From Vibrio mexicanus (GTDB taxonomy: Bacteria > Pseudomonadota > Gammaproteobacteria > Enterobacterales > Vibrionaceae), in NCBI RefSeq assembly GCF_001012815.1, contig NZ_JYJP01000015.1, positions 164,814-228,813 of the forward strand: a stretch of 64,000 nucleotides of DNA, read 5' to 3'. The notes under the pieces were generated by a model, which saw only the letters and a list, made by a program, of their open reading frames with translations, was not told the DNA's origin and did no database searches. Positions 35,948 to 44,895 of the stretch are shown piece by piece (position 1 is the stretch's first letter; each line of letters starts with the position of its first letter). The position numbers and the translations under genes are program-made.

Positions 35948-37363
35948 TTACTGGTTGCTCGAGGTGATTGAAGTGCGTTCATAGGTATCAAACGCATCCA
36001 TTTGGCTAGATAACGCTAAAAGCTTGGTGAGCGAAAGTAGGTAATTGAACTTCGCCGCTGACTGTTGCGTTTTTATGCTGGCAAGGTAGAGCTCAGCATC
36101 GACGACATCCAGAGAAGTTGATAGGCCTTGCGCAAACGCTTTTTGACGAAGAGATAAGTTTTCGCTGGCCAGTGTAAGGCTCGATTCTAAACCGTTAACC
36201 TCTTGTTTTGCCTGCTGGGCTTCGAGGTAGGTCTTCTGGACCAGCACCGATAAGTCCTGTTTGGCTTGGGCTTTTAAATACTGAACCTGTGAGACTGCGC
36301 TGTGCGCGGCTTTGACCTTTTGGTTTCTACCGCCATTTTCTATCAGTGGCACACTTACCCCGATGCCGACCATCCAATCGGGTTTCATTTGGCTAGCCAG
36401 TGAGTCTTCTTCATACAGACTGTAATCTCCATACAAATAGACTTCAGGGTAATACTTACCTTTTTCAGCCTTAATCAGGCTGCTCGCTTGCTTCTCTTTG
36501 GCATCCAATAGGGCTAAGCCAGGGTAGGTGGATAGGGTTTGGTCGACAAACGCGCTGAGTGGTGGCAGAGACTGGTTGATAAACAAATTGCCATTAGGCT
36601 CAACCACTTGATTCTGATTAAGTATTTGATTTAAAGCCGTTTGGGTAATTTCTAATGTGGTTTGAGCCTTTTGGCGGTCGACAATCGCTTTATCTAGAGA
36701 AGCTTCGGCTTGAAGTCGTTCGATTTTGGCAATTTGCCCTTGCTCTTGGAGCTTGATGGCATTTTCCAGGTGATGTGTCAGTCCACTCTCAACACTTTGA
36801 CGTGTAGCAAGAACATCTTGGGCAAGGAGTACACTAAAGTAATACTTACTTAAATCTTCGTACCTTGCCTGAACTTCCATCGCCAGTTGGCTAGCGGCTT
36901 CTTCGGTTTTACCTTGGGCTGCGGTTTGGGCAGCAGAAATTCGGCCACCAGTGAAGATAGGCCAGATAGCACGGATCGATGAAGTGAAGATATCGCGCTC
37001 GGTAACTGTTGACGTAATCGAGCCGAGTTCAGCAAGTACGGGGCTGAGGATAGGCGCTAAATTAGGCGGAAGATGAATACTTTGACCTGTGCTGTCGAAT
37101 AACTGCTGACCAGACACGGTAACGTCACTGTCCAATCGGGTGTAGTTTGCACCAACTGATACAGAGGGCAGGTTCAAATTGGAGGTTGCATTTTGAAGGT
37201 GCTGTTGGCGTTCGACATTGGCGCGCTGTGCCGACAGAGAGTAGTTGTTTTGTTGAACCACTTCCCATGCTTGTGAAAAGCTAATCGGGGCAGAGAGTGC
37301 CATGCTGCTCGTAAAAAGGCCGATTGAGAGAGCAGTAATGACGTTTAACTTATTAGTCATCAT
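35948..37363 (-). CDS. TolC-family outer membrane efflux protein
   Basis: A 471-residue protein with a signal peptide (ends around SMALSAPISF) and the two homologous repeats of the outer membrane efflux family: NLPSVSVGANYTRLDSD early, then KGKYYPEVYLYGDYSLYEED in the second half, with long helices and heptads between. First gene of the export operon. A perfect 22-bp palindrome lies immediately upstream. Confidence 0.88.
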   Translation of the reverse strand: MMTNKLNVITALSIGLFTSSMALSAPISFSQAWEVVQQNNYSLSAQRANVERQQHLQNATSNLNLPSVSVGANYTRLDSDVTVSGQQLFDSTGQSIHLPPNLAPILSPVLAELGSITSTVTERDIFTSSIRAIWPIFTGGRISAAQTAAQGKTEEAASQLAMEVQARYEDLSKYYFSVLLAQDVLATRQSVESGLTHHLENAIKLQEQGQIAKIERLQAEASLDKAIVDRQKAQTTLEITQTALNQILNQNQVVEPNGNLFINQSLPPLSAFVDQTLSTYPGLALLDAKEKQASSLIKAEKGKYYPEVYLYGDYSLYEEDSLASQMKPDWMVGIGVSVPLIENGGRNQKVKAAHSAVSQVQYLKAQAKQDLSVLVQKTYLEAQQAKQEVNGLESSLTLASENLSLRQKAFAQGLSTSLDVVDAELYLASIKTQQSAAKFNYLLSLTKLLALSSQMDAFDTYERTSITSSNQ

Positions 37364-37386
37364 GTGAGTACCCGTCGTTGCGAAGA

Positions 37387-37408
37387 AATTAGAGTATATA
37401 CTCTAATT
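37387..37408. promoter_or_regulatory. Perfect 22-bp palindrome, probable operator of the export operon
   Basis: The two 11-base arms AATTAGAGTAT and ATACTCTAATT form an uninterrupted palindrome 24 bases before the start codon of the TolC-like gene. The size suits a TetR- or MarR-type dimer. No regulator gene is next to it. Confidence 0.65.
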
Positions 37409-37522
37409 TTTGAGTGCTCAATCCGTTTACTGTGCAATTTTGCAACGAATTGCAAATAAGTGAGAAAAAGAGTTCTTATAAAGTTTAGATCTTACTGTCT
37501 GTATCTAAAGCCAATTATTGTG

Positions 37523-37788
37523 TATACCCAAGTGACTTCAAGATGCAGGATTCAGAGCGTTATCACTGGTTCAAGTTCAAGGCAAATGACGCAGCGGAAT
37601 AACGGGTTCTTTCCGAGTCATTTAACATAGAAATTGAGCCAGTGATACGCTCCCAAAGGGCGAGTTTGCCTAGCTCGCCTACTTTGTTAACAACTCTCAA
37701 TTTAGAACCACTAGATTTTCAACCGTTGCCGCGTATGCGAACTAGGCAATTCTCGCTGAACCACGCATATTGAGGTTACTTGGGTATA
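37523..37788. mobile_element. MITE-like element, 266 bp, with 25-bp imperfect terminal inverted repeats
   Basis: The left end TATACCCAAGTGACTTCAAG and the right end, read in reverse complement TATACCCAAGTAACCTCAAT, match at all but a few bases and extend to ATGC. The interior has smaller inverted segments (for example AATTGAGCCAGTGATA near 37631 and TATCACTGGTTCAA near 37560). There is no open frame. It occupies most of the gap between the export operon and the alcohol dehydrogenase. It is distinct in sequence from the 268-bp repeats downstream. Confidence 0.65.
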
Positions 37789-37977
37789 TGTTAGTGAGTA
37801 AAAGCGCGCATTTTAAATAATGACTATTTTTCATAAAAATCGAGCTAGTTTGCTATTCACCACACCTGATACTCTCGAGTTATTGAATTAAACACACCTC
37901 TAAAGTAGTAGCAGGTACACGCCAATGAGTTGTTAGAGGGTGAACACTTAAAACTAAAAATGTAAACGAGGTAGAAC

Positions 37978-39126
37978 ATGTCTAATGCATTCTATATCCC
38001 ATCTTTGAACCTTATGGGCGCAGGCTGTTTAAATGACGCTGTTGGCTCAATCAAGTCTCAAGGCTTTTCGAAAGCGCTGATCGTAACTGACCGTGTATTG
38101 AATGAACTTGGTGCGGTTGCCAAGCTAACCACTCTTCTAGACAAAGAAGGTGTTGAAGCGGTTGTGTTCGATGAGACCAAGCCAAACCCTACAATCGGTA
38201 ACGTCGATGATGGCCTAGCACTACTTAAAGCAAATCAATGTGACTGTGTTATCTCGTTCGGTGGTGGTTCTCCACACGATTGTGCAAAAGGCATTGCGCT
38301 GCTTGCAACCAACGGTGGTGAAATCAAGGACTACGAAGGTGTTGATGTTTCTGCTAAACCACAGCTACCACTTATCGCGATCAATACTACGGCAGGTACT
38401 GCGTCTGAAATGACTCGCTTCTGCATCATTACTGATGAAGTTCGTCACATCAAGATGGCTATCGTAGACAAGAACGTAACGCCAATCATCTCGGTTAACG
38501 ATCCTGAGTTGATGCTAGAGAAACCAGCATCTTTGACAGCGGCAACGGGTATGGATGCACTAACACACGCAATCGAAGCGTATGTGTCAGTTGCTGCAAC
38601 ACCAGTAACCGATGCGGTGGCAATTAAAGCCATTGAGATGATTCAAGCGAACCTACGTGAAGCAGTACAAAATGGGGACAACCTAGAAGCTCGCGATAAC
38701 ATGGCTTACGCACAGTTCATGGCAGGTATGGCATTCAATAACGCATCACTGGGTTATGTCCACGCGATTGCTCACCAGTTGGGTGGTTTCTACGACCTAC
38801 CACACGGCGTATGTAACGCAATCTTGCTGCCTCACGTTCAAGACTACAATGCACAGGTGGCTCCTGCTCGTTTGGCTGACGTTGCTCGCGCAATGGGTGT
38901 GGATACTGCAGGCATGACAGACGAGCAAGCAACAAGCGCTGGTCTAGATGCTATTCGCCAACTTTCAAAAGACGTAAACATTCCGTCTGGCCTAGAAGAG
39001 CTTGGTGTGAAGCGCGACGATTTCGATGTGCTTGCTGAGAACGCACTAAAAGATGCATGTGGCTTCACTAACCCGAAACAAGCAACTCATGAAGAGATTG
39101 TAGAAATCTTGTCTGCAGCGCTTTAA
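37978..39126 (+). CDS. Iron-containing alcohol dehydrogenase (YiaY/AdhB-like)
   Basis: A 382-residue group III alcohol dehydrogenase. [12 protein letters not shown] at about residues 96-107 is the NAD(P)-binding motif, and the iron ligands are visible in [14 protein letters not shown] and in [27 protein letters not shown] (seen as [10 protein letters not shown] and LPHG). Length equals YiaY (about 383). Substrates in this group are primary alcohols, L-threonine or 1,2-propanediol. GAGG lies before the ATG. The adjacent AraC regulator may control it. Confidence 0.9.
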   Translation: MSNAFYIPSLNLMGAGCLNDAVGSIKSQGFSKALIVTDRVLNELGAVAKLTTLLDKEGVEAVVFDETKPNPTIGNVDDGLALLKANQCDCVISFGGGSPHDCAKGIALLATNGGEIKDYEGVDVSAKPQLPLIAINTTAGTASEMTRFCIITDEVRHIKMAIVDKNVTPIISVNDPELMLEKPASLTAATGMDALTHAIEAYVSVAATPVTDAVAIKAIEMIQANLREAVQNGDNLEARDNMAYAQFMAGMAFNNASLGYVHAIAHQLGGFYDLPHGVCNAILLPHVQDYNAQVAPARLADVARAMGVDTAGMTDEQATSAGLDAIRQLSKDVNIPSGLEELGVKRDDFDVLAENALKDACGFTNPKQATHEEIVEILSAAL

Positions 39127-39148
39127 TTTGCTTCGTTAAGTTGACTGA

Positions 39149-39229
39149 GTGCAGGCCAAACGATTGCCTGCACTTTGTGAAAACTAAATCGAAAGTTTAG
39201 CCGAGTGAGATCAATGTTCACTCGGTTTT
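39149..39229 (+). terminator. Two consecutive stem-loops after the alcohol dehydrogenase
   Basis: GTGCAGGC / GCCTGCAC (39149-39156, 39166-39173) is followed by CCGAGTGA / TCACTCGG (39201-39208, 39218-39225) with TTTTCTGT after the second. Confidence 0.7.
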
Positions 39230-39276
39230 CTGTGCTTACTATGTCCCTACGTGTATTTTAAGTGGCACAGAAGCCT

Positions 39277-40128
39277 ATGCATAAGATCAGTAGTTTTAGT
39301 CGAGTTGCGGAGCGCGAATATGCGTTGTCGACACAGGGTGTTAACCTGTTGTATTACGATCTACCGAAAGATTATTACGACGAATACCATTCTTACGAGC
39401 TTCCTCGTCTGTGCACCATCCTACAAGGTGCAAAGTCCATCAAAATCAATAATTCAGAAGAGTTGAGCTACCAGCGCGATCAATTTGTATTGCTGCCGCC
39501 TGAAACGAATGTCTTTATGAAGATGCCTGAGCATACCAAGGCGTTGGTGTATGAGTTCGATGACCATATGGTTGATCACGTCAGTCAACGGGTGCTTGAT
39601 GTGTTGGAAACGGACATGACAGACATGCACGCGCCAAAAAGCTTTGCTGTTGAAGTCGTCGAGAACCGTATTGCCGCGCTTCACTCCCGAATGCAAGAGA
39701 TATTGCTTGCAGAGGAAGCTGGACAAGAGTTTCTCGTTGATTTGACGGCGCAAGAGATGGTTTTCGAGCTACTAAGAAAGCAAACGTGCCAGAGGTTAAT
39801 TGCGGGCAATAGTAATCATCCAATCCAAAAAGCCATGCGTATCTTGAATTCGCCAGCTGGAATGCAGATGACCCTGTCGCAAGTGGCCGAAGAAGTAGGG
39901 CTGTCACTGTCTAACTTTTCCCAAAAGTTTAAAGCGATGACAAACACAAGTCCGAAACACTACATCACACAGCGTCGCCTTCAGACATCAAAAACAAATC
40001 TCAAGAAAATGAACGTGACGGATGCGGCTTTGGAGTCGGGCTACGACAATATCTCACATTTCATTCGACTGTTTAAAAATGAATTTGGTATGACGCCTAA
40101 ACAGTATCAAACGGGCTTACTAAACTAG
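39277..40128 (+). CDS. AraC family transcriptional regulator
   Basis: About 283 residues. The N-terminal half is a cupin-like sensing domain of the AraC N-terminal type (YELPRLCTILQGAKSIKIN), and the C-terminus carries the double HTH: TLSQVAEEVGLSLSNFSQKFK and DAALESGYDNISHFIRLFKNEFG with GMTPKQY. ATG 39277 is preferred over the in-frame GTG at 39262. It lies just after the alcohol dehydrogenase and may regulate it. Effector unknown. Confidence 0.87.
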   Translation: MHKISSFSRVAEREYALSTQGVNLLYYDLPKDYYDEYHSYELPRLCTILQGAKSIKINNSEELSYQRDQFVLLPPETNVFMKMPEHTKALVYEFDDHMVDHVSQRVLDVLETDMTDMHAPKSFAVEVVENRIAALHSRMQEILLAEEAGQEFLVDLTAQEMVFELLRKQTCQRLIAGNSNHPIQKAMRILNSPAGMQMTLSQVAEEVGLSLSNFSQKFKAMTNTSPKHYITQRRLQTSKTNLKKMNVTDAALESGYDNISHFIRLFKNEFGMTPKQYQTGLLN

Positions 40129-40154
40129 ATTTTTACGGCGATGTGTTGAACGAG

Positions 40155-40180
40155 AAAAAGGAGCGAAATCGCTCCTTTTT
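40155..40180. terminator. Bidirectional terminator between araC-type gene and tctA
   Basis: Perfect 12-bp stem AAAAAGGAGCGA / TCGCTCCTTTTT with a two-base loop; works for both convergent genes. Confidence 0.85.
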
Positions 40181-40215
40181 GGGGTTTATTGCTTTAGTTC
40201 TTCAGTTGTTTAGTT

Positions 40216-41745
40216 CTATTGGGACTGAACTTGTTCAGGTCGACCTTTCATGCGCTTAACCAATGAGACGACGATAGGGCTAATAAGGACTAATGCCGCA
40301 AGCACAGTGAAGGTCAGTGTGATAGGGCGTTCCCACAAGAAGCTCAGTTCACCATCACTGATCATCAATGCGCGGCGCAAATTCTCTTCCATTAACCCAC
40401 CTAAGATGAAACCAAGTAACAGCGGGGCTAATGGGAAGTTAGCCAATCTCAATGCTATAGCAGCCATGGCGATGATCAACATGATGAACACATCCATGGT
40501 ATTGAACGATACAAGGTAAACACCTGTGATAGAGAAGAACAAAATCATAGGCAGTAGTACCGTTCGTGGCACTGCTAGTAGCTTAGAGATGTACGGAATC
40601 AACGGTAGGTTTAGGATCACCAATACGATGTTGCCAATGTACATAGAGATGATAACCGACCAGAACACGTCCGGATGTTCAACAAACAGGCGCGGGCCCG
40701 GTTGAATGCCATAAGCAATGAGTGCACCAAGCATAATTGCAGTTGTACCAGAGCCTGGAATACCCAGTGTAAGCAGAGGAACAAGTGAGCCACTTGATGC
40801 GGCGTTGTTTGCTGACTCTGGTGCAACTAGGCCGCGAATACTGCCTTTGCCGAACTCTTCTTTTTTGTCTTTTGGCGCAAGGTTGCGCTCCATACCGTAA
40901 CTAAGGAAAGCGGCGATCGTTGCCCCAGCGCCCGGAAGAACGCCCGTGAAGAAACCCAAGATTGAAGAGCGCAGTGAAACAGGAGCGACTTCTTTGATCT
41001 CTTCTTTGGTGACTTTCATGCTACCGATGTCGCTCATTTTCTCCTGCTCTTGCTTACTAGTGTCTGCGCTTGGCTTAAGAATGCCCATTAGGGTTTCACC
41101 CAATGCGAATGTCGCCATAGCTAAAAGCAAGAAACTAAATCCATCCATTAAATCAGTTAAGCCAAAAGTAAAGCGCTCAACGCCTACGCCTTTGTCGATA
41201 CCAACCGTCGATAGCATTAAGCCCAAAACCGTCATCATCCATGCTTTGATTACCTGACCCGGGCCGGCAAATGCTGCAACCGCTGATAAGCCAAGCACCA
41301 TCAATGCGAAGTAATCAGAAGACTGGAAGCTTAGCGAAACGCTCGCCAGAGCGGGCGCTGCCACGAGAAGCATAATGGCAGAAAGGGTACCACCAGTGAA
41401 TGATGAGTATGCCGCCAACGCTAACGCTTTACCCGCTAGGCCTTTTTGGGCCATTGGGTAGCCGTCGAATGCGGTAACAACGGTAGAAGAACAACCTGGT
41501 GCATTAATCAGAATCGATGATGTTGATCCGCCAAATACGGCTCCGTAATACACACCCGCCATCAAAATTAGTCCCGAAGACGGGTCTAGACCGTAGGTGA
41601 TTGGGATCATGAGAGCAATGGCCGAAATAGGGCCAAGACCCGGTAACATGCCAATAAAAGTACCAACAAAACAACCCACGACAACCATCATGATGTTGGT
41701 TGGCATCACTGCCGTCGACAGGCCTTGTAAAATTCCATCTAACAT
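40216..41745 (-). CDS. tctA: Tripartite tricarboxylate transporter, large membrane subunit TctA
   Basis: About 509 residues from ATG 41745 (MLDGILQGLSTAVMPTN), with about twelve hydrophobic segments. GTFIGMLPGLGPISAIALMIP and GGSTSSILINAPG early, and ESANNAASSGSLVPLLTLGIPGSGTTA in the middle, are the hallmark motifs of the TctA family. It forms the main channel with TctB and uses TctC as periplasmic binding protein. The in-frame extension to 41760 lies in the tctB end and is rejected. Substrate not fixed; see tctC. Confidence 0.9.
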   Translation of the reverse strand: MLDGILQGLSTAVMPTNIMMVVVGCFVGTFIGMLPGLGPISAIALMIPITYGLDPSSGLILMAGVYYGAVFGGSTSSILINAPGCSSTVVTAFDGYPMAQKGLAGKALALAAYSSFTGGTLSAIMLLVAAPALASVSLSFQSSDYFALMVLGLSAVAAFAGPGQVIKAWMMTVLGLMLSTVGIDKGVGVERFTFGLTDLMDGFSFLLLAMATFALGETLMGILKPSADTSKQEQEKMSDIGSMKVTKEEIKEVAPVSLRSSILGFFTGVLPGAGATIAAFLSYGMERNLAPKDKKEEFGKGSIRGLVAPESANNAASSGSLVPLLTLGIPGSGTTAIMLGALIAYGIQPGPRLFVEHPDVFWSVIISMYIGNIVLVILNLPLIPYISKLLAVPRTVLLPMILFFSITGVYLVSFNTMDVFIMLIIAMAAIALRLANFPLAPLLLGFILGGLMEENLRRALMISDGELSFLWERPITLTFTVLAALVLISPIVVSLVKRMKGRPEQVQSQ

Positions 41746-41753
41746 AATGAGTC

Positions 41754-42254
41754 CTACCAAAGAGTGAAGATGATTCCAGGCTCAAGATAGATATCTAAGC
41801 CTTCGGTGAGTAAAAGGAAAAAAACTAATACGAAAGGAAATGAGGCGCCGAAGAGCACTTTCTTTCTGCGCTCACCTAATAAGTAAAATCCGGCTAGTAA
41901 GAACAAGCTGGTGGCAATGACAAAGCCAAGGTAAGTCAGGCCGACGCCATAAAGCGCCATGAGTGCTAGAAAGCCACCGAGTAGCTTCCAATTGAAATCC
42001 ATCACTGCGCCACTTTGAATGTCTGGTTGACCAGTCACCAACAGGATCAGAGCCAAAGCAATACCCGCAAATGTGAGTAATGTTGGTAATGTGCGTGCGG
42101 TGAAGGGTTCGTATTCATCTCCAGGGAATAGTGGGATTTGTGAGGTTTGGTAGCCATAGCAGAGACAGACGATCAAAAAAATCATCGCTCCAACTCTGTC
42201 GCGACTTAACAAGTTTTCCTTGCTGAAAAATGAATTTGTTGGCGAGTCCGACAT
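41754..42254 (-). CDS. tctB: Tripartite tricarboxylate transporter, small membrane subunit TctB
   Basis: About 166 residues with four hydrophobic segments, the usual TctB layout. GGAG lies six bases before ATG 42254 (MSDSPTNSFFSKENLLSRDR); the longer TTG start at 42281 has no such site. Nine bases separate it from tctA. A 268-bp repeat element lies between it and tctC upstream. Confidence 0.85.
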   Translation of the reverse strand: MSDSPTNSFFSKENLLSRDRVGAMIFLIVCLCYGYQTSQIPLFPGDEYEPFTARTLPTLLTFAGIALALILLVTGQPDIQSGAVMDFNWKLLGGFLALMALYGVGLTYLGFVIATSLFLLAGFYLLGERRKKVLFGASFPFVLVFFLLLTEGLDIYLEPGIIFTLW

Positions 42255-42509
42255 ATCCAACTCCATTTGCTTGAGGTTCAAAAGAGAAAAAAAGGCCGTA
42301 TTTAAGAGGTTAATGAGTCAATGTCAGGGTATTCATTAACCAATGTAAGCGTGTTGCTGCTAGTCAATAGGCTTACTGTTCGTTCATAAACAGATAGCTT
42401 AAAAAGAGTGTTAAACAGTCAGTTCAATAAGCGTTCTGTTAAATAAACAAAGGAGTTTTTGGGGTTCTATCAAGTAGTGCAAGATAGAGTTCTTAAATAC
42501 GGCGAAACA

Positions 42510-42777
42510 TTAGGGTTTGTTGACCTTTCGAGGTCAAATTTTGTTCGAGATAAAATCGTTTTAGGCGCGGCGAAGACTTTGTAGCTAGTCATTCTAAGCA
42601 AATAGTCTTCAACAAAGCACAAAACGATTTTAGCCGAACCCTTCGGGCAGCCTTTGTGGCTCATTTCTACTGTGTTATCGGCTTTTCATGTAGGCTAGCT
42701 ACACTTCAAACCCTCTGCCTAGTATAAATTTCCCACAAAGAGCTGCAAAAACTAGCTCGAAAGGTCAACAGACCCTA
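42510..42777. mobile_element. 268-bp MITE-like repeat, copy 1, inside the tct operon
   Basis: The ends are inverted repeats TAGGGTTTGTTGACCTTTCG and, reversed, TAGGGTCTGTTGACCTTTCG. The interior holds AAAATCGTTTTAGGCGCGGC, a complementary AAAACGATTTTAG, and GTGGCTCATTTCTACTG. The same interior, in the same orientation and total length, recurs at 53763-54030. There is no ORF. Ends of the form TA-GGG suggest a TA target. It separates tctC (43807-42836) from tctB. The rest of the gap (42255-42509, 42778-42835) shows no gene. Confidence 0.78.
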
Positions 42778-42835
42778 GACAGTGGGCTAGAGGGATTTAG
42801 CCCAGCTATCATTTAACTATTTAGAGCGATTGTTA

Positions 42836-43807
42836 TTATTTTAAGAAACCCAGTTCACGCATTAGGTCGCCCATTTGCTTCTCTTGATCTTCAAGGAAGG
42901 CATAGAAGTCTTTGTCGGCTTTGTAGTTGTCGATCCAGCCATTGCGGTCGCGAACCACTTGCCACTGGTCAGTGGAGTACATCTTGGTAAGTGCTGCGTT
43001 CCACTCATCAATCTTCTCTTGGCTAGCACCAGGTGCTGCGAAGAAACCACGCCAGTTAGCGAAGACTGTTTCGTTACCATATTCCGTTAGAGTAGGGACA
43101 TCTGGTGCTGCTTCAAGACGTTTAGGTGCAGTTACTGCAAGAATCTTGACTTGGCCAGACTTAGACATTTCTAGCACTTCGCCCAAGCCAGTTGAAAGCA
43201 GTTGCGTTTCGCCAGATAGAAGTGCAGCCATGGCCTTACCACCGGCATCGTACGCGATGTAACGAACTTTCTTAGCATCAAACCCTTCACCTTTGAAAGC
43301 CGCAGCGACGACTAGGTGGTCCATACTGCCTCGAGCAGAACCTCCCGCAATTTTTACTTTACGTGGGTTAGATTCAAACTCAGCAACTACATCTTCCCAT
43401 GTGTTATACGGTGAGTCTGGAGACGTCACGATCGCACCGTAGTCGGCGATTGTAGCCGCTACAGGCGTTAAATCGCGGAATGATTGAGGAAAAATACCGG
43501 TTAGAGAACGAACGACGATAGGCGTCGAGTTCACCATTAATGTATCTTCTTGGCGTTTGGCAGTTTCGATTAGATGTGCGATGGCCTTACCGCCGCCACC
43601 ACCAGATAAGTTTTGGAAAGAGACGTTTTCAACGATGTCTTCTTTAACTAGAACATCCCCTGTGCCACGAGCCGTCATATCCCAGCCACCACCTGCGCCA
43701 CCAGGAATTAAGAAATGGATTTTTTCTACGTCTGCGGCGATTGCGCTCATTGAGAAAGACGCTGCAATAATTGATGCAGCCAGAGTTGGTTTTAGTACCT
43801 TAAACAT
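42836..43807 (-). CDS. tctC: Tripartite tricarboxylate transporter, periplasmic substrate-binding protein TctC
   Basis: A 323-residue Bug/TctC family protein: a signal peptide (AASIIAASFSMSAIAADVEK), then IHFLIPGGAGGGWDMTARG, and VKIAGGSARGSMDHLVVAA with the ligand-binding loops. It captures a carboxylate for TctAB. It sits close to the 2-methylcitrate cycle genes, so a tricarboxylate such as citrate or methylcitrate, or propionate-related substrate, is possible; this is only contextual. Confidence 0.9.
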   Translation of the reverse strand: MFKVLKPTLAASIIAASFSMSAIAADVEKIHFLIPGGAGGGWDMTARGTGDVLVKEDIVENVSFQNLSGGGGGKAIAHLIETAKRQEDTLMVNSTPIVVRSLTGIFPQSFRDLTPVAATIADYGAIVTSPDSPYNTWEDVVAEFESNPRKVKIAGGSARGSMDHLVVAAAFKGEGFDAKKVRYIAYDAGGKAMAALLSGETQLLSTGLGEVLEMSKSGQVKILAVTAPKRLEAAPDVPTLTEYGNETVFANWRGFFAAPGASQEKIDEWNAALTKMYSTDQWQVVRDRNGWIDNYKADKDFYAFLEDQEKQMGDLMRELGFLK

Positions 43808-44054
43808 GATTCACGTTCCTTATGTAGGCACACCCTGATTTGTTTGGGTGTTTATTGTTATCATTTATGGCTGAAGTAAGAAGCTTTCGTCACTTCAGAT
43901 GCGTTTAAGGTTAAGAGAATGTTACAGACCTGTCTCTAATGCGTAGATAAAAACAATATTGAGCATTAAAGGGGTTTTGTTCATAAAGTTTATGGCAAGA
44001 GAGAGTTGTTGAAATGTGCCATTTTTACCTTTTAAAACAATGAGTTGGAGGTGG

Positions 44055-44735
44055 CTAACTGCTAGTGTACGCTTTTTGTATGATTCGTGCATAGCGAGCA
44101 GGGAGGTACTCAAGATTGGGCGTGACGTGCCTTTCTACAGCCATGTTAAGAGGAAGTTCTTGAAATGGATGCGCCCCTTGAAGATGACAGGCGATAGAAA
44201 CGGCTAGGCCAAAATAATCATCGATTGAGCTCGCTTTGCCTTTACGATCTAGCACATTTTTTGTTGCGAAATAGCGGCTACCGCCGTGAAATGGGTTTTG
44301 TTCATAATGTGTTTTGATTGTAATGGATTGACCAAAGTCGATAAGCCAACCGATGCCTGATTGGTCAATAATGATATTACTCGGTTTGACATCGCCGTGG
44401 ACGTAACCTGCCCGATGTAAAGCGGTAAGCTGACGTTCAACATTATGATGCCAGCCGTCGATTCCAGAATGAACTTCAGAATGATCCTGACTTAAAGCGA
44501 TGGCTTTTAAATGGTCAGTCAGTGTTTGACCTTGAATCGCCTTTACTGCCATCAAAGCCCAGTGACTGGATTGCTGAAAATCAATCATTGGATTGACAGC
44601 CCACTCGGGTAGGGCTTCTCTGATATGAACTTCGTTTGAAAGCTGTTGAATCTTGGCTTTTGATTGCGCGATTTTGACAATGACGTCGTCATGGATTGGG
44701 TGGTGCGCCGAGAAAACATGCGAAGAAATACTCAT
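44055..44735 (-). CDS. Small eukaryotic-like protein kinase
   Basis: A 226-residue stand-alone kinase-fold protein. HGDVKPSN (113-120) is the catalytic loop, LIDFGQS the DFG motif (133-135), and VIVKIA gives a candidate lysine (K21) paired with a glutamate in the helix that follows. GGSRYFATKN replaces the usual activation segment with no APE. The glycine-rich loop is missing or very short. No sensor domain or membrane helix is present. It lies between tctC and the gntR regulator on the minus strand. Target unknown; a kinase for a small molecule is also possible. Confidence 0.75.
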   Translation of the reverse strand: MSISSHVFSAHHPIHDDVIVKIAQSKAKIQQLSNEVHIREALPEWAVNPMIDFQQSSHWALMAVKAIQGQTLTDHLKAIALSQDHSEVHSGIDGWHHNVERQLTALHRAGYVHGDVKPSNIIIDQSGIGWLIDFGQSITIKTHYEQNPFHGGSRYFATKNVLDRKGKASSIDDYFGLAVSIACHLQGAHPFQELPLNMAVERHVTPNLEYLPARYARIIQKAYTSS

Positions 44736-44746
44736 CTTAAAGTTCG

Positions 44747-44760
44747 CATTGTCAACAATG
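44747..44760. promoter_or_regulatory. Probable GntR (FadR-type) operator 1
   Basis: CATTGT-CA-ACAATG is a 14-bp inverted repeat fitting the FadR-subfamily core TnGT-N-ACnA. It is just upstream of the kinase start and 136 bases before gntR. Confidence 0.55.
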
Positions 44761-44809
44761 TGTGATTTTAAATGAACTGAATGGACTAATTTTGATCTAC
44801 TTTAGTCTA

Positions 44810-44823
44810 AATTGTCGACAGTT
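44810..44823. promoter_or_regulatory. Probable GntR (FadR-type) operator 2
   Basis: AATTGTCGACAGTT repeats the ATTGTCnACAnT core of operator 1, 73 bases before the gntR start. Two like sites in the divergent promoter support autoregulation. Confidence 0.55.
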
Positions 44824-44895
44824 TGCTTGCGTGTTTGTTTTTTGATCAGCTAGAGTGATGGTTAACAAAGAAGTAAAAGTCGAGATGAAATCACT

